In this document: in pieces, positions 51,570 through 61,246 of the stretch
Layout: every line of letters begins with the position of its first letter
Numbering within the stretch: the stretch's first letter is position 1
Source: Rebecca billardiae RCC1528
Taxonomy: Eukaryota > Haptophyta
Length of the DNA: 64,000 nt
NCBI GenBank assembly: GCA_965240325.2
Contig: OZ251233.1
Coordinates: forward strand, 1,178,001-1,242,000
Direction of reading: 5' to 3'
The notes under the pieces: generated by a model
Seen by the model: the letters and a program-made list of their open reading frames with translations, nothing else
Told to the model about the DNA's origin: nothing
Databases searched by the model: none
Made by a program: the position numbers and the translations under genes

Positions 51570-54112
51570 ATGTTGCCGACGATCGCCGTCCTGGCCGTCG
51601 TCTCCGCGCTGTCCGCCTCGCCCGTCAAGCTCGAGGTGCGCCCAGACACGCGCGCGGAGGGCGCATACAGCGTACTGCTTGATGGCGTCGAGTGGCTGCC
51701 GGCCGGCAAGCCCGTCGAGTTTTGGCATCACGGCACGCGCCTCTCCGCTGCGGGCGGCGGCCTGACCGCCGAGCACGCGTCGACGACTCACGGTGCCGAC
51801 AGCCTGGGCGACTTCGCGCGGCACGCGACCGTATGGCGCGCGCGCACGTCGCCGCCCATGCGCTTCGTCACGGCCGTGCGCGTCTACGCGCACGCCGCCG
51901 TCTTTGAGCAGCAGTACCCAGATGGCGCCTCGCCTGTCGAGCCGGGTGCGGGCCAGCCGCTGGCCAGCACCTTCCCGTCGTTCCTCGTCCGCGCCGAGCC
52001 GAGCTCGGCGGGGCCGGGCCGCCGCGGCTTCCTGCAGTACATCGGCGAGATGATCGGCTCGCACTACCGCGCGGGCGAGTGGACGGCCGCCGCCGCCGCG
52101 CGCGGCGCCCTCGGGCCGGGCGGGCTGTCTGGGACGGGCCCGCTCGTCCTTTTCGCCGAGTCGCTCGCGAGCTCGGCGGTGCTCTCGCCGCTGGCGAGCG
52201 CGATGGCCACGTCGCAGCACGTCGACGCGACCGCCGAGCCGGGCCCCACGCTCGGCTACGGCCTCCACGGCAACGTGACGCACGTGCCCGCCGGCTTCCG
52301 CCTTGAGACAATTGTCGTGGCGTCGGGCGGAGGCGTGCGCGCCGCCATGCTCGCGTGGGGCGACGCGCTGCTCGCGCGCACGGGCAAGGCGCGCTCGCAC
52401 GCGTGGGCGTCAGACCTGACGCTGCAGTACCTCGGCTACTCCACCGACGCCGGCAGCTACTACTACTACCGCACCGCGCCCGGCGCGTCGTACGAGCAGA
52501 CGATCGTCGGCCTTGCCGAGTACGCGCGCGCCGCGCGACTGCCGTTCGCCTATTGGCTGGCTGACAGCTGGTGGTATTACAAGGAGCACCCGGGCGGCGG
52601 CGTGACGAACTGGACGGCGCGGCCGGAGGTGTTCCCGAGTGGGCTGGCCAGCGTGTACGCGCGCACGGGGCTCGCCGTGCAGGCGCACAACCGCTTCTGG
52701 TCAGCGAAGACCAACTACACGCGCGATTTCAAATTTGTGGTCGCGGAGCCGACGCCCGAGCGCGCGCACCCGCTCGCGCTGCCCGTCGAGCGGCGCTTCT
52801 GGGACTGGCTGATGCGCGGTGCGGCGGCGTGGGGCATGCGCGTGTACGAGCAGGACTGGCTCGACGCCCAGGTGCGCCCCGCCTGCGCGCGCCCGACTGC
52901 GCACGCGCTGCACACACGCGCCGCGCCCCTCGCCCGCGCGCGCGCGCCGCGCCCTCACCGGCGACTGCGACCCGGCCGCTGCGCACGCGCGGGCGTCGGC
53001 GCGAGCAGCACCGCAACTTCCCCCCGCTGCTGCAGTCGGCGACGCTCGGGCACGAGTGGCTCGGGCAGATGGCCGACGCCGCGGCCGCGGCCGGCGTGAG
53101 CATCCAGTACTGCATGAGCTACCCGCGCCACGTGCTCGCAAGCGCCGCGCTGCCCGCGGTCACGCAGGTGCGTGCGTCCGAGGACTACCACGCCGGCTCC
53201 AACCAGTGGGCACCGGTGGGGACGACGGCGCTGTTCGCGTACGCGCTCGGTCTGGCGCCGTCGAAGGACAACTTCTGGTCCTCGCCGGCGCAGCCGCGCG
53301 CGCCCAAGGCGCGCGAGCCGCACAGCCGGCTGCAGGCGGCGGTGTCAACCCTGAGCAAGGGCCCGGTGCAGCCGAGCGACGCGATTGGCCACGCCGACCG
53401 CGAGCTCATCATGCGCTCGGCCATGGAGGACGGGCGGCTGCTGCAGCCTGCGGCGCCGGCGATGAAGGTGGACTGCGCGATCCTCGCCTCCGCCCTCGGT
53501 GCCCGCTGCCCCGACGCCGACGGCGGCTGCAGCTGCGCCGACCCGAGCGGCACTCGGCCGCGCGGCGAGCTCTGGTCTGCAGAGACTGAGATTGACGGCC
53601 GCGTGTTTGGCGTCGTCTTTGGCGCGCAGATCGCGGCCGATCTCGAGCTCACGCCCGCACTCGCTGGGCTGGACGGCGCGTCTCGCGCCGAGCAGGCCCG
53701 CGCGCTCGGCTACGTCGCGGTCGAGGCGAACGCGAGCTCGCGCGCTCTGCCCTTCTCGGCGAGCGAGCCGCTCCGCATGCGCGCGTGCGGCAAGGCGGAC
53801 TTCCAGCTGTGGAACGTGGCGCCACGCGAGCCGAACGGGTGGGCTCTACTCGGCGAGGTGCGCACCAAGTGGGTCGGCGTCTCGTCCGCGCGCTTCAGCG
53901 CCATCTCGTCCGACGAGGAGACCGTCGTCACGCACATGCGCGGCACGCCCGGCGAGCGCATCATCGTCGGCTTTGTGCCGCCGCCGCGGGCCAGCTCGCC
54001 GCGCCAAGACGCGGGCGGCGAAGATCAGGGCGCTGCGCAGACCGTCGTCTTCGTGGAGAGCGTCGTTTCCGAAGCCGGAACGGCTGTCGCGCAGGCGCCG
54101 CCACCATCGTGA
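51570..54112 (+). CDS. Secreted glycoside hydrolase-like protein, two exons
   Basis: Exons 51570-52871 and 53009-54112 give 801 residues; the 137-bp intron is GTGCGC...GAGCAG (an acceptor 3 bp earlier is also in frame). A signal peptide MLPTIAVLAVVSALSA begins the protein. The N-terminal ~250 residues are a beta domain. The central part looks like a TIM barrel of the GH36/GH31 type: LTLQYLGYSTDAGSYYYY, LPFAYWLADSWWYYKE, EVFPSGLASVYARTGLAVQAHNRFWS, GMRVYEQDWLD (the Asp after QDW is the candidate nucleophile), VSIQYCMSYPRHVL, TQVRASEDYH. The C-terminal third is beta-rich (GKADFQLWNVAPREPNGWALLGE). It presumably cleaves a polysaccharide or glycoprotein sugar outside the cell or in the secretory path. 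Assignment to one GH family is not possible from sequence alone. Confidence 0.72.
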
Positions 54113-54201
54113 GGCGTCGCCGTCCGTAGTCCCGGTCGTCATCGGCCTTCAGCGTCGGCCGACGCTTGATTGAGTACTTTCGTAGATATTAAGTACTCAC
54201 C

Positions 54202-55318
54202 AAGGGGAGTCAGGGTACAGCACGTCCAGTTGGGCTGCAGCTGGAGCTTGGGTCCAAAAGCTTCCCGCGGCGCAGCGGCACTCGCCGCCGCCGCCGCCGT
54301 CGAGGGGCGGTTGTGGCGCGCACGGCGTGAGCCGCTGCGGGCGCTGAGGTGCGCGCGACGGCGGCGCGCCCGGCGGCGCTGCTGTAGGAGGCCACTGCCC
54401 TCCTCTCTGCCCCGCGCGCTTCGCTCGTCGTCGCCGTCTCCGCGCCTGCGACTCAGCGCGCACGCGAGCGCGGCACCGCCCGGCAGCCGGGGCAATCTCT
54501 GCCGTGACTGCGCATGTGCGTCGCGACCTGGTCGGCCCAGCGCGCGAGGCGCGTGCGGGCGAGGTAGGGCCAGTATGGGCGCGCGCCATGCCGCCTCAAG
54601 TAAGCCCATCAGAGCGTACAACAGGGAACTGAGCACGTGTGTCTGGTTGGCCGCTCAGTGGACTGTGTTCAAGCAATGCACGGGCCATCGTCGAGGCGAT
54701 CTCGAGGCACTCAGTCAAAACGTCAGTTCAGCGCGCAGACGACCTGGGTGAGAGTCACTGACAATGTATGACTCGCATGATCACAAAAGGCTCTGCAACT
54801 ATCGCGTCTGTACGCCTACTGCCTCGATCGTGCACACTGACGCCTGCGCTTGGGTGCCGCATTGTTTGTCAACGTTGTCGACAGAGGTGCAAGGCCCGCG
54901 ACATGCCCACCGGCGCAAGGTCGAGGCGGCATGGCGCGCGCCCATACTGGCCCTACCTCGCCCGCACGCGCCTCGCGCGCTGGGCCGACCAGGTCGCGAC
55001 GCACATGCGCAGTCACGGCAGAGATTGCCCCGGCTGCCGGGCGGTGCCGCGCTCGCGTGCGCGCTGAGTCGCAGGCGCGGAGACGGCGACGACGAGCGAA
55101 GCGCGCGGGGCAGAGAGGAGGGCAGTGGCCTCCTACAGCAGCGCCGCCGGGCGCGCCGCCGTCGCGCGCACCTCAGCGCCCGCAGCGGCTCACGCCGTGC
55201 GCGCCACAACCGCCCCTCGACGGCGGCGGCGGCGGCGAGTGCCGCTGCGCCGCGGGAAGCTTTTGGACCCAAGCTCCAGCTGCAGCCCAACTGGACGTGC
55301 TGTACCCTGACTCCCCTT
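54202..55318. mobile_element. MULE-like non-autonomous DNA transposon
   Basis: Positions 54202-54597 and 54923-55318 are inverted copies with no length difference (396 bp; all positions pair to a constant sum of 109520). Ends read AAGGGGAGTCAGGGTAC and GTACCCTGACTCCCCTT. The 9-bp direct repeat GTACTCACC flanks the element exactly (54193-54201 and 55319-55327). Long terminal inverted repeats with a 9-bp target-site duplication are the hallmark of Mutator-like elements. The 325-bp centre has no transposase, so it is a TIR-MULE moved in trans. Frames running through the arms on both strands are shadows. It sits 116 bp upstream of the peroxiredoxin start codon. Confidence 0.85.
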
Positions 55319-55319
55319 G

Positions 55320-55366
55320 TACTCACCTCGCTTTGCGAGGTGAGTTTACTCACCTCGCTTTGCGGC
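55320..55366 (+). repeat. Hairpin and direct repeat beside the MULE insertion
   Basis: TACTCACCTCGCTTTGCG occurs at 55320 and again at 55348, a 28-bp spacing. Between them CTCACCTCGC-TTT-GCGAGGTGAG is a perfect 10-bp stem with a 3-nt loop. The MULE target site is the first copy of this repeat. It lies in the peroxiredoxin 5' region and could be a regulatory element or simple slippage product. Confidence 0.7.
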
Positions 55367-55434
55367 GGGCGGGTGGCGCGCCTTCGAGTGCGGCGCATCT
55401 GGATCGCGTGCCCACCACCGTCAGGACCGTGCTC

Positions 55435-56064
55435 ATGGGGAACTGCTCGAGCAATGAGTCTGGGCCACCCTCGGGCAAGCCGATGATCAAGGAGGGGCAG
55501 CGCGTACCCAACGTCAACTTCGTGACGCGCGTGCGCAACTCGACGAAGGGCGAGAACCCGTTCGAGTGGAAGACGATCAACTCGGACGAGTACTTCAAGG
55601 GCAAGCGCGTCGTGCTCTTCGCGCTGCCCGGCGCGTTCACGCCGATGTGCAGCACCACGCACTTGCCTGGGTATGAGAAGAACTATGAGGCCATTAAGGC
55701 CCTTGGCATCGACGAGATCTACTGCCTCTCCGTCAACGACGCGTTCGTGATGCGACAGTGGGGCTTGAAGCAGGGCCTCAAGGAGGACAAGACGCTGTAC
55801 GCCAACGGCTTCCAGAAGGTGAAGCTCATACCCGACGGCGCGGCGCACTTCACGCGTGGCATGGGCATGTCGTGTACGTGGACCTCCGAGCGCGGCTTCG
55901 GCGAGCGCTCGTGGCGCTACTCGGTCGTGATCAACGACGGCGTTGTGGAGAAGCTCTTCCCCGAGATGGGCGGCGTCGTGCAGAACTCGGTGGAGGATCC
56001 GGTTGAGGTGTCGGAGGCGGACACTATGATGAAGTACCTGAAGGAGAAGAAGGCGCGCGTCTAA
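55435..56064 (+). CDS. Type II (PRX5-like) peroxiredoxin with acylation-type N-terminus
   Basis: A 209-residue protein from ATG 55435. VVLFALPGAFTPMCSTTHLPGY contains the peroxidatic Cys72 in the PxxxTxxC motif. IYCLSVNDAFVM supplies Cys97 at the position of the resolving Cys of PrxII enzymes. FGERSWRYSVVIND holds the conserved catalytic Arg161 region. It reduces H2O2 or alkyl hydroperoxides using thiols. MGNCSSNES at the N-terminus is a good myristoylation (Gly2) plus palmitoylation (Cys4) signal, which is unusual for the family and suggests a membrane-attached enzyme. The frame is open far upstream through the transposon, but that is not coding. A MULE lies just upstream. Confidence 0.92.
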   Translation: MGNCSSNESGPPSGKPMIKEGQRVPNVNFVTRVRNSTKGENPFEWKTINSDEYFKGKRVVLFALPGAFTPMCSTTHLPGYEKNYEAIKALGIDEIYCLSVNDAFVMRQWGLKQGLKEDKTLYANGFQKVKLIPDGAAHFTRGMGMSCTWTSERGFGERSWRYSVVINDGVVEKLFPEMGGVVQNSVEDPVEVSEADTMMKYLKEKKARV

Positions 56065-56386
56065 GCGGCTGGCTGTGGGGATGGTCGCACATGGATCACG
56101 AGGCCGGGTCACAACTCTCGGACCAGGGCCTTCGGTCTTGGACTCACGGACACGGTGACGGCGTGAGTCGCCGGTCCGTTCGACCGTTGTCTGTTGTTGT
56201 CCGTTCGGGGCCATCTATTCTGATTGCAACTGCAACGTTCTGTGACTGCGCTGTTGCGCCTCATTATGCTGCTCAAGAACATCAGAGTCATCCGGGCGCG
56301 AGCATCCGAACTGACTACTGCTGTAGACCTGTTACTGTATAAATAACTCGGCATCGGGCCCGGGGCCGCATCGGCTCACATTACAC

Positions 56387-56427
<41 letters not shown>

Positions 56428-56974
56428 ACGCGGAGCAGGCGGCTTAGGTAACCTGACGAGTGCTCACTACTCGGTCACTGCCTTACGGAAACTACTGCTA
56501 GTAGTTAACTATTATAAGTAGAATCCGACTCCGCCCGATCCGGCGATCCGCGGTCCGGACGATCCGGGTCGTGCCGCCCACTTTCGACGCGGTGCCACTG
56601 GCACTGACGACGCACGCGTGACGCAACTCGCATCAGTCCCGCAGGCGCACGCCCACGTCCTGCCCGGCGCATTGTCGCGCGATCTATAGCGCTGTGATCA
56701 TCCGGTCCGGTCGTCATCACCCGCTGACGAGGTCATCACGGACACCGGTCGTCACTGCGGCTCGTCATGCATGAAAGACCCGGCGTGCCCGGCCCCGTGG
56801 ACCGTCCGGGACGAAGGCCGGGACCTGGCGCGCCGGTTGCACTCAAACAGCGGCAGACTGCGACGCTGACGAGTCATTGTCAGCTTTCACCTCAGCTGCA
56901 GGGAGAATCCCACCTGCCGCCGCCGCGCCGCCTCGCCAATAACGTCGCACCTGGCCCCAGCGGCGGGCCCGGCG
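56065..56974. other. Intergenic interval with GA microsatellite
   Basis: About 900 bp between the convergent peroxiredoxin and LpxB genes. An (AT)n-(AG)n microsatellite occupies 56387-56420. The rest is cryptically simple with GATCCGG/CGGTCCG words near 56530-56710. No gene. Confidence 0.6.
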
Positions 56975-58294
56975 TCATCCCGCGCGCATCATCATCCTCC
57001 ACACGATGTTGGCCGCGCGCTCGCTTGGCATCTGCCCGTCGGAGGTGCTGTCCGCGACGAGCGCCTCGCACACTGGGGCGAGCGCGCACAGCTGGGCTGC
57101 GCGAGCAGCGCGCGCGCTACCAGGCCCGCGCACGTCGAACGCCAGCGGCGCGACCGTGTCGGCGAGGCGCGCGGGCGTGCACCGACTGAACAGCACCTCT
57201 GGCAGCGGCGCGCGCTCGCCTCCGGCCGCGGGCTCGGGTGGGTCGCGCTCGGGCGGCACGCCGTCGAGCTCGAGCAGCAGGTTGGGGATGGACACGTGGT
57301 GCACACGCGCGAGCGCGCGCGCCGCGAGCTCTGTCAGCGCGGACGCGCGGTAGAAGGCCACGGTCGGGCGCGCGTGCAGCGCGCACTCGAGGGCGGCGGT
57401 GCCTGACGCGCACACGGCGACGTCGCTCGCGCCTAGCGCGGCTCGGAGCGCGTGGGGCGCTGCGTTGGTGGTGACGACGACGCGCGCGTCGTCCGACGGC
57501 ACGCCGAGCTCGCGCACGCGCGCGCGCACGAGCGCGTCCGTCGTCGGCGGCGCCACGAAGAGCGCCTGGAACCGGTGGCCGCTTTTGCGCAGCGCGCCGA
57601 GCGTGCGCGGCAGCAGCTCCATCGAGCGCGCCGCCTCTGCGGGGCGCGATCCGGGCAGGAGGGCGAGGACGGTCGCGTCGGGGGCGAGGCCCAGGCTCGC
57701 GCGGGCGAGGGCCCGCTCGGACGCGTCCACGCCGCGCGAGCCGCCCGCCTCGAGGAACGCCTCCACGGCCGGGTGCCCGACCACCGAAGTGTTCTGCACG
57801 CCCGCCGCACGCCAGTACTCCGCTTCGAACGGCAGCAGGAGCAGCAGCTGGTCGGCGAGCTCGGCGAAGCGCCGCGCGCCTCGCAGGCCGTCGCGGTAGG
57901 CCCATGCCGAGGGCGCCACGTACTGCACGAGTGGGGGCGTCGCCGCGCCGAGCCGCGCGCGCACGGCGCGCATGAGCCGCGCGTTGAAGCCCTTTGAATC
58001 GATGCACACGACGCAGTCAGGCCGGCGGTGGGCGATGTCGTCCGCCGTCTGCGACAGCCGCCACGCGAGGCGGGGGAGATGCGGCACGAGCTCGAGGAGG
58101 CCCATGACCGAGAGATCGCTCATTGGATAGAGGGAGCTCAGCCCGTGCGAGCACATCTGCTCGCCGCCGACGCCCGCAAACCTGACGGGCGACGGCGCCG
58201 CCACCCGAGCGAGCGAGCGCATGAGCCGCGCGCCGATCATGTCGCCCGACGCCTCGCCCGCCACGAGGTAGACGAGGCGGCTGGCGCCCCGCAT
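56975..58294 (-). CDS. lpxB: Lipid-A-disaccharide synthase (LpxB) homologue
   Basis: A 439-residue protein from ATG 58294 (the 58318 start is GTG). YLVAGEASGDMIGARLM (9-25) is the family signature. RFAGVGGEQM, LSVMGLLELVPHLPRL, DCVVCIDSKGFNARLM, LVQYVAPSAWAYRDG, NTSVVGHPAVEAFL, LALLPGSRPAEAARS, VAVCASGTAALECAL and VHHVSIPNLLLE follow in the order of bacterial LpxB. LpxB joins UDP-2,3-diacylglucosamine to lipid X. The usual IDAPDFN appears as IDSKGFN. Plants and several algae keep lipid-A-type genes for an organellar role. No clear transit peptide is visible, so an upstream exon is possible. Start codons of this gene and the divergent three-repeat gene are 169 bp apart. Confidence 0.9.
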   Translation of the reverse strand: MRGASRLVYLVAGEASGDMIGARLMRSLARVAAPSPVRFAGVGGEQMCSHGLSSLYPMSDLSVMGLLELVPHLPRLAWRLSQTADDIAHRRPDCVVCIDSKGFNARLMRAVRARLGAATPPLVQYVAPSAWAYRDGLRGARRFAELADQLLLLLPFEAEYWRAAGVQNTSVVGHPAVEAFLEAGGSRGVDASERALARASLGLAPDATVLALLPGSRPAEAARSMELLPRTLGALRKSGHRFQALFVAPPTTDALVRARVRELGVPSDDARVVVTTNAAPHALRAALGASDVAVCASGTAALECALHARPTVAFYRASALTELAARALARVHHVSIPNLLLELDGVPPERDPPEPAAGGERAPLPEVLFSRCTPARLADTVAPLAFDVRGPGSARAARAAQLCALAPVCEALVADSTSDGQMPSERAANIVWRMMMRAG

Positions 58295-58463
58295 GCGCCT
58301 CGCGTGCCAGCCCCCCACTCTTTTGCCAACTCCACCAAAGCCCGCTCGCGCCCGGCAGCCATCGTGCGGCCTGCTCGCGGCCGATCGGCAGCGTCGAACC
58401 GCGGAGCGTGCGTGCGGTCCAGCTCACGGTTGAGGTCTTTGCCGCCCCCAGTGGAGAGCAGCG

Positions 58464-59412
58464 ATGCTCGCGGTGTTCGCGGTGGCTGCTTTGGCTGCGG
58501 ATGCAGCCTACCTGTTCCAGCCAGGCTACCTGGCCGACGGCAACGACCTGGGTGAGCTCTTCTTCAACATCGCGGTACGCGTGGCAGCTCGATCGCGCAC
58601 GCGCGCGCCTCGCCAGCACCCACACAACGGCGAGCCCCCGCGCCGCCGGCGCGCGCCGCCGCACGCGAGCAGGACGCGAAGAAGTACTGCGACAAGGAGC
58701 CCGCGTGCAAGGGCTTCACGTTCAAGGACACCGAGGAACCCACCTTCAAGCTCTCCGTGCGCTTCAAGTCCAACTCGGCCGTGACGTACGACCCACTGTG
58801 GCTCTCCTACACAAAGACAGCGTCCAGCACACCGTACTTCTACCAGGCGGGGTACCTGGGCGACGGGAAGGAGCTGCACTCGGGCCAGATGACGCTCAGC
58901 GACGCGCAGGTGCGCGCGCGCCGCCGAGCCACAGGCCCAGCGCACGCCGTCGCGCGGCAGCGCCATTCCCACCGGGCTGCCGGCACCCGCCGCGCCCGCG
59001 CTCGCGCGCGCAGACGTGGTGTGACAAGAGCGCGAAGTGCAAGGGGTTCAGCGCGGAGAAGATGAAGGCGTCGATGGACACCCTCTTCATCCGCTTCCAG
59101 GACAGCGAGCGCGTCACCTACGACGGCAACTGGATGTCCTACACCAAGGTGGCCAAGACGGCGGGCCACCAGCCGTACACGTACCACCCGGGGTACCTCG
59201 GCGACGGGAAGACGGTGCACGAGGCGTTCATGACGATCGAGAACGCCAAGATGTACTGCGACGTCAACGCCAAGTGCGCCGGCTTCACCGTCGACAAGGA
59301 GGTGCCCGAGTCCACGATGGAGCTGTTCGTGCGCTTCAAGAGCGACCCGCAGGTCTCGTACGACCCGGGCTTTGCTTCGTACGTGAAGGACACGGTCAAG
59401 AGCGAGCTGTGA
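58464..59412 (+). CDS. Secreted protein of three ~77-residue Cys repeats, three exons
   Basis: Exons 58464-58574, 58673-58909 and 59014-59412 give 248 residues; introns are 98 and 104 bp. A signal peptide (MLAVFAVAALAADA) is followed by three tandem modules at about 16-91, 92-170 and 171-246. Each has the pattern Y-x-x-x-GYLGDGK, a short helix, (Y/W)CD...CKGF with two Cys (43/49, 119/125, 198/204), LF(V/I)RF and V(T/S)YD-x-x-(W/F)-x-SY. The CxxxxxCxGF(T/S) core resembles PAN/apple-type modules, which bind proteins or carbohydrates, but the match is weak. Introns 1 and 2 fall at nearly the same place in repeats 1 and 2; repeat 3 has none. Function unknown. Confidence 0.82.
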
Positions 59413-60423
59413 GCCTGGGCCGCGCGGCCGGGGCGGCATGGGCGCCGCGGGCCGGCGCCTCGGCGGGGGCGCTTCGGGCCAGCGAAGTGGGCGCTGCGAC
59501 CCAGCGTCCGTGGGGAGGCGGCCGCGGCATCGCGACGAGTCGGCCATGAGCCCGGATGCGGCACAATCAGCAGACATCAGTGTCAATAAATAACATGATT
59601 CAGCCGCATGCAATGGCACCGACGAAACTTATAACTGCTACTAGTCTGCCCGGACCTGGAATCACTACTGATGCCGCCACTGCGGTGAGTGACTGTCGAT
59701 GGTGAGTGGTTGGTGACTGCGCCACACGGGCCCAGTGCATGCCCAGTACTAGTAGACAACGACACTGCCACTGGCGGCTCGGGCCGGCTCCCGGTCCGAC
59801 TCCGCCGCCCCGCCCCGTCGAGGCGCTGCCGCAATGATGGCGAGTGCACTCATCGTCTAGAGGAGGTTGAGGGGTTGTGCCAAAGGCTCTAAATGGGTAG
59901 GCATTTTAGCTACAGATTCGGCCAGACGTACCCCTTTCCCCTATTTAGAGCGTGGAACGCCCTATTTAAAATCATACCATTTATTTTTAATATATATTTA
60001 GTAATTGTTAAAATTAACCAGACTCTATACAGTTTACTAAGAATAAGAGACGCACACAGCTCAGGCAGGCGAGATTGACGCCCAACTGCTGGCTATCTTC
60101 TGACCGTTCTCTGATGGAAATGTTTTAGGAATAAAATAACTTATCAAGACCACATTTATAATAATATGAAAAACCTCTACCATTCGTTTCAAATGTTATG
60201 CTATTTTAAATCATGGCAGTAGTTGCCAATAAATTATAATGATTCCTGCTACGTGTGCATCGCGGCGCCGAACGCCGGTTGAAGGGGAGCAGCACAACCG
60301 GCTCTCTCGATCGGCGCACCACCGGCGCAAGGCTCGTTAGGGCCAACGCCGCCACCGTCGACCCATCAATCACACACGCCTCGGTCGACATCAACGGATG
60401 CGTGCGCAGACGCATTGCAAGCG
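59413..60423. other. AT-rich spacer with dispersed-repeat end
   Basis: Strong drop in GC at 59880-60240, including AT-rich tracts near 59980-60010. GGCTCTAAATGGG (about 59886) and CCCCTATTTAGAGC (about 59938) are imperfect inverted repeats. The dispersed repeat shared with 12829-12894 ends here at 60088. No gene. Confidence 0.6.
60029..60088 (+). repeat. Dispersed repeat fragment, copy 2
   Basis: Same orientation and core as 12829-12894, with a few substitutions and short deletions. The upstream neighbourhood is AT-rich in both copies. Confidence 0.6.
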
Positions 60424-61152
60424 ATGCTGGGAGATCGCGTACACGACCTGCAAGCCATTCTGCGCTCGCTTACGCCGTCACGAAAAGCGCCGCCCGATAT
60501 CGTGCTGCTGCAGGCAGCTTACGATTCGAAACGATCCCAAAAACCTCGATCGTCATTCTACCCGCGGGAGGCGGTGCTTAAAACTTGCAATGGGCGCGTG
60601 CGGCTGCTTCGAAACGAGCTGCTACGCCGCGATCGCGCCTTACACGACGCCATCTTCAACTTGCAACCGCTACCACCTGCGCCGTCATCGCACGACCGGT
60701 GCCACTCATTTCGTTGCTCACACCAACCATTACGCTCGCAACTAACATGTCTGCCTGCGTGTGCGAGCACAGCAGCAACCACCGCACCGAGCGTGACATC
60801 AACAGCACACGCGCCATCGTTGCTGCACGCCGGCTCGCCGTACGCGCCGCCACCCGCGAAGAACGCGCACGCCACGACCGATACACCACCAACACCAGCA
60901 CCATCCACCGCAGCGAGCACGGCGCAGAATTCCACGCCTGCTGCGGGCAGCGGAGCCGCTGCTGACGCAACCGACGAGCTTCACACGTTTTTCCAGCTGA
61001 CAACGGCGCTCGAGGCGTACGCCAAGCGGCCGCAAGAAGCGCGCGCACAAGGTCTGCGATACCCGCGGGCCGCCACGCTCGCGCGCCCGTCGCTCCTCCA
61101 GCCGCCGCGTGGCTCGCCGCCAACGATGGCGACCGGGGGAGGCCACCAATAA
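60424..61152 (+). CDS. Hypothetical protein, doubtful
   Basis: A 242-codon frame from ATG 60424. The first 80 residues (LGDRVHDLQAILRSLTPSRK, GRVRLLRNELLRRDRALHDA) could form helices. The rest is Ala/Pro/Thr/Ser-rich and ends in GSPPTMATGGGHQ. No family recognised. The region is less GC-rich than real genes here. It may be a gene fragment, part of an element, or chance. Confidence 0.3.
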   Translation: MLGDRVHDLQAILRSLTPSRKAPPDIVLLQAAYDSKRSQKPRSSFYPREAVLKTCNGRVRLLRNELLRRDRALHDAIFNLQPLPPAPSSHDRCHSFRCSHQPLRSQLTCLPACASTAATTAPSVTSTAHAPSLLHAGSPYAPPPAKNAHATTDTPPTPAPSTAASTAQNSTPAAGSGAAADATDELHTFFQLTTALEAYAKRPQEARAQGLRYPRAATLARPSLLQPPRGSPPTMATGGGHQ

Positions 61153-61246
61153 TGACGCCCAGCGCCCGGTGTGATACATTTACGGCCAATTTGGGATTTA
61201 TCCTTGGGACGAAACTCTTGCAGAGCCCAGCCTGTCGGTGGTGACG

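Noticed and set aside
54850-55434. Upstream extension of the peroxiredoxin frame through the MULE
   Set aside because: It translates transposon inverted-repeat DNA. The family N-terminus and the MGNCSS start are at 55435.
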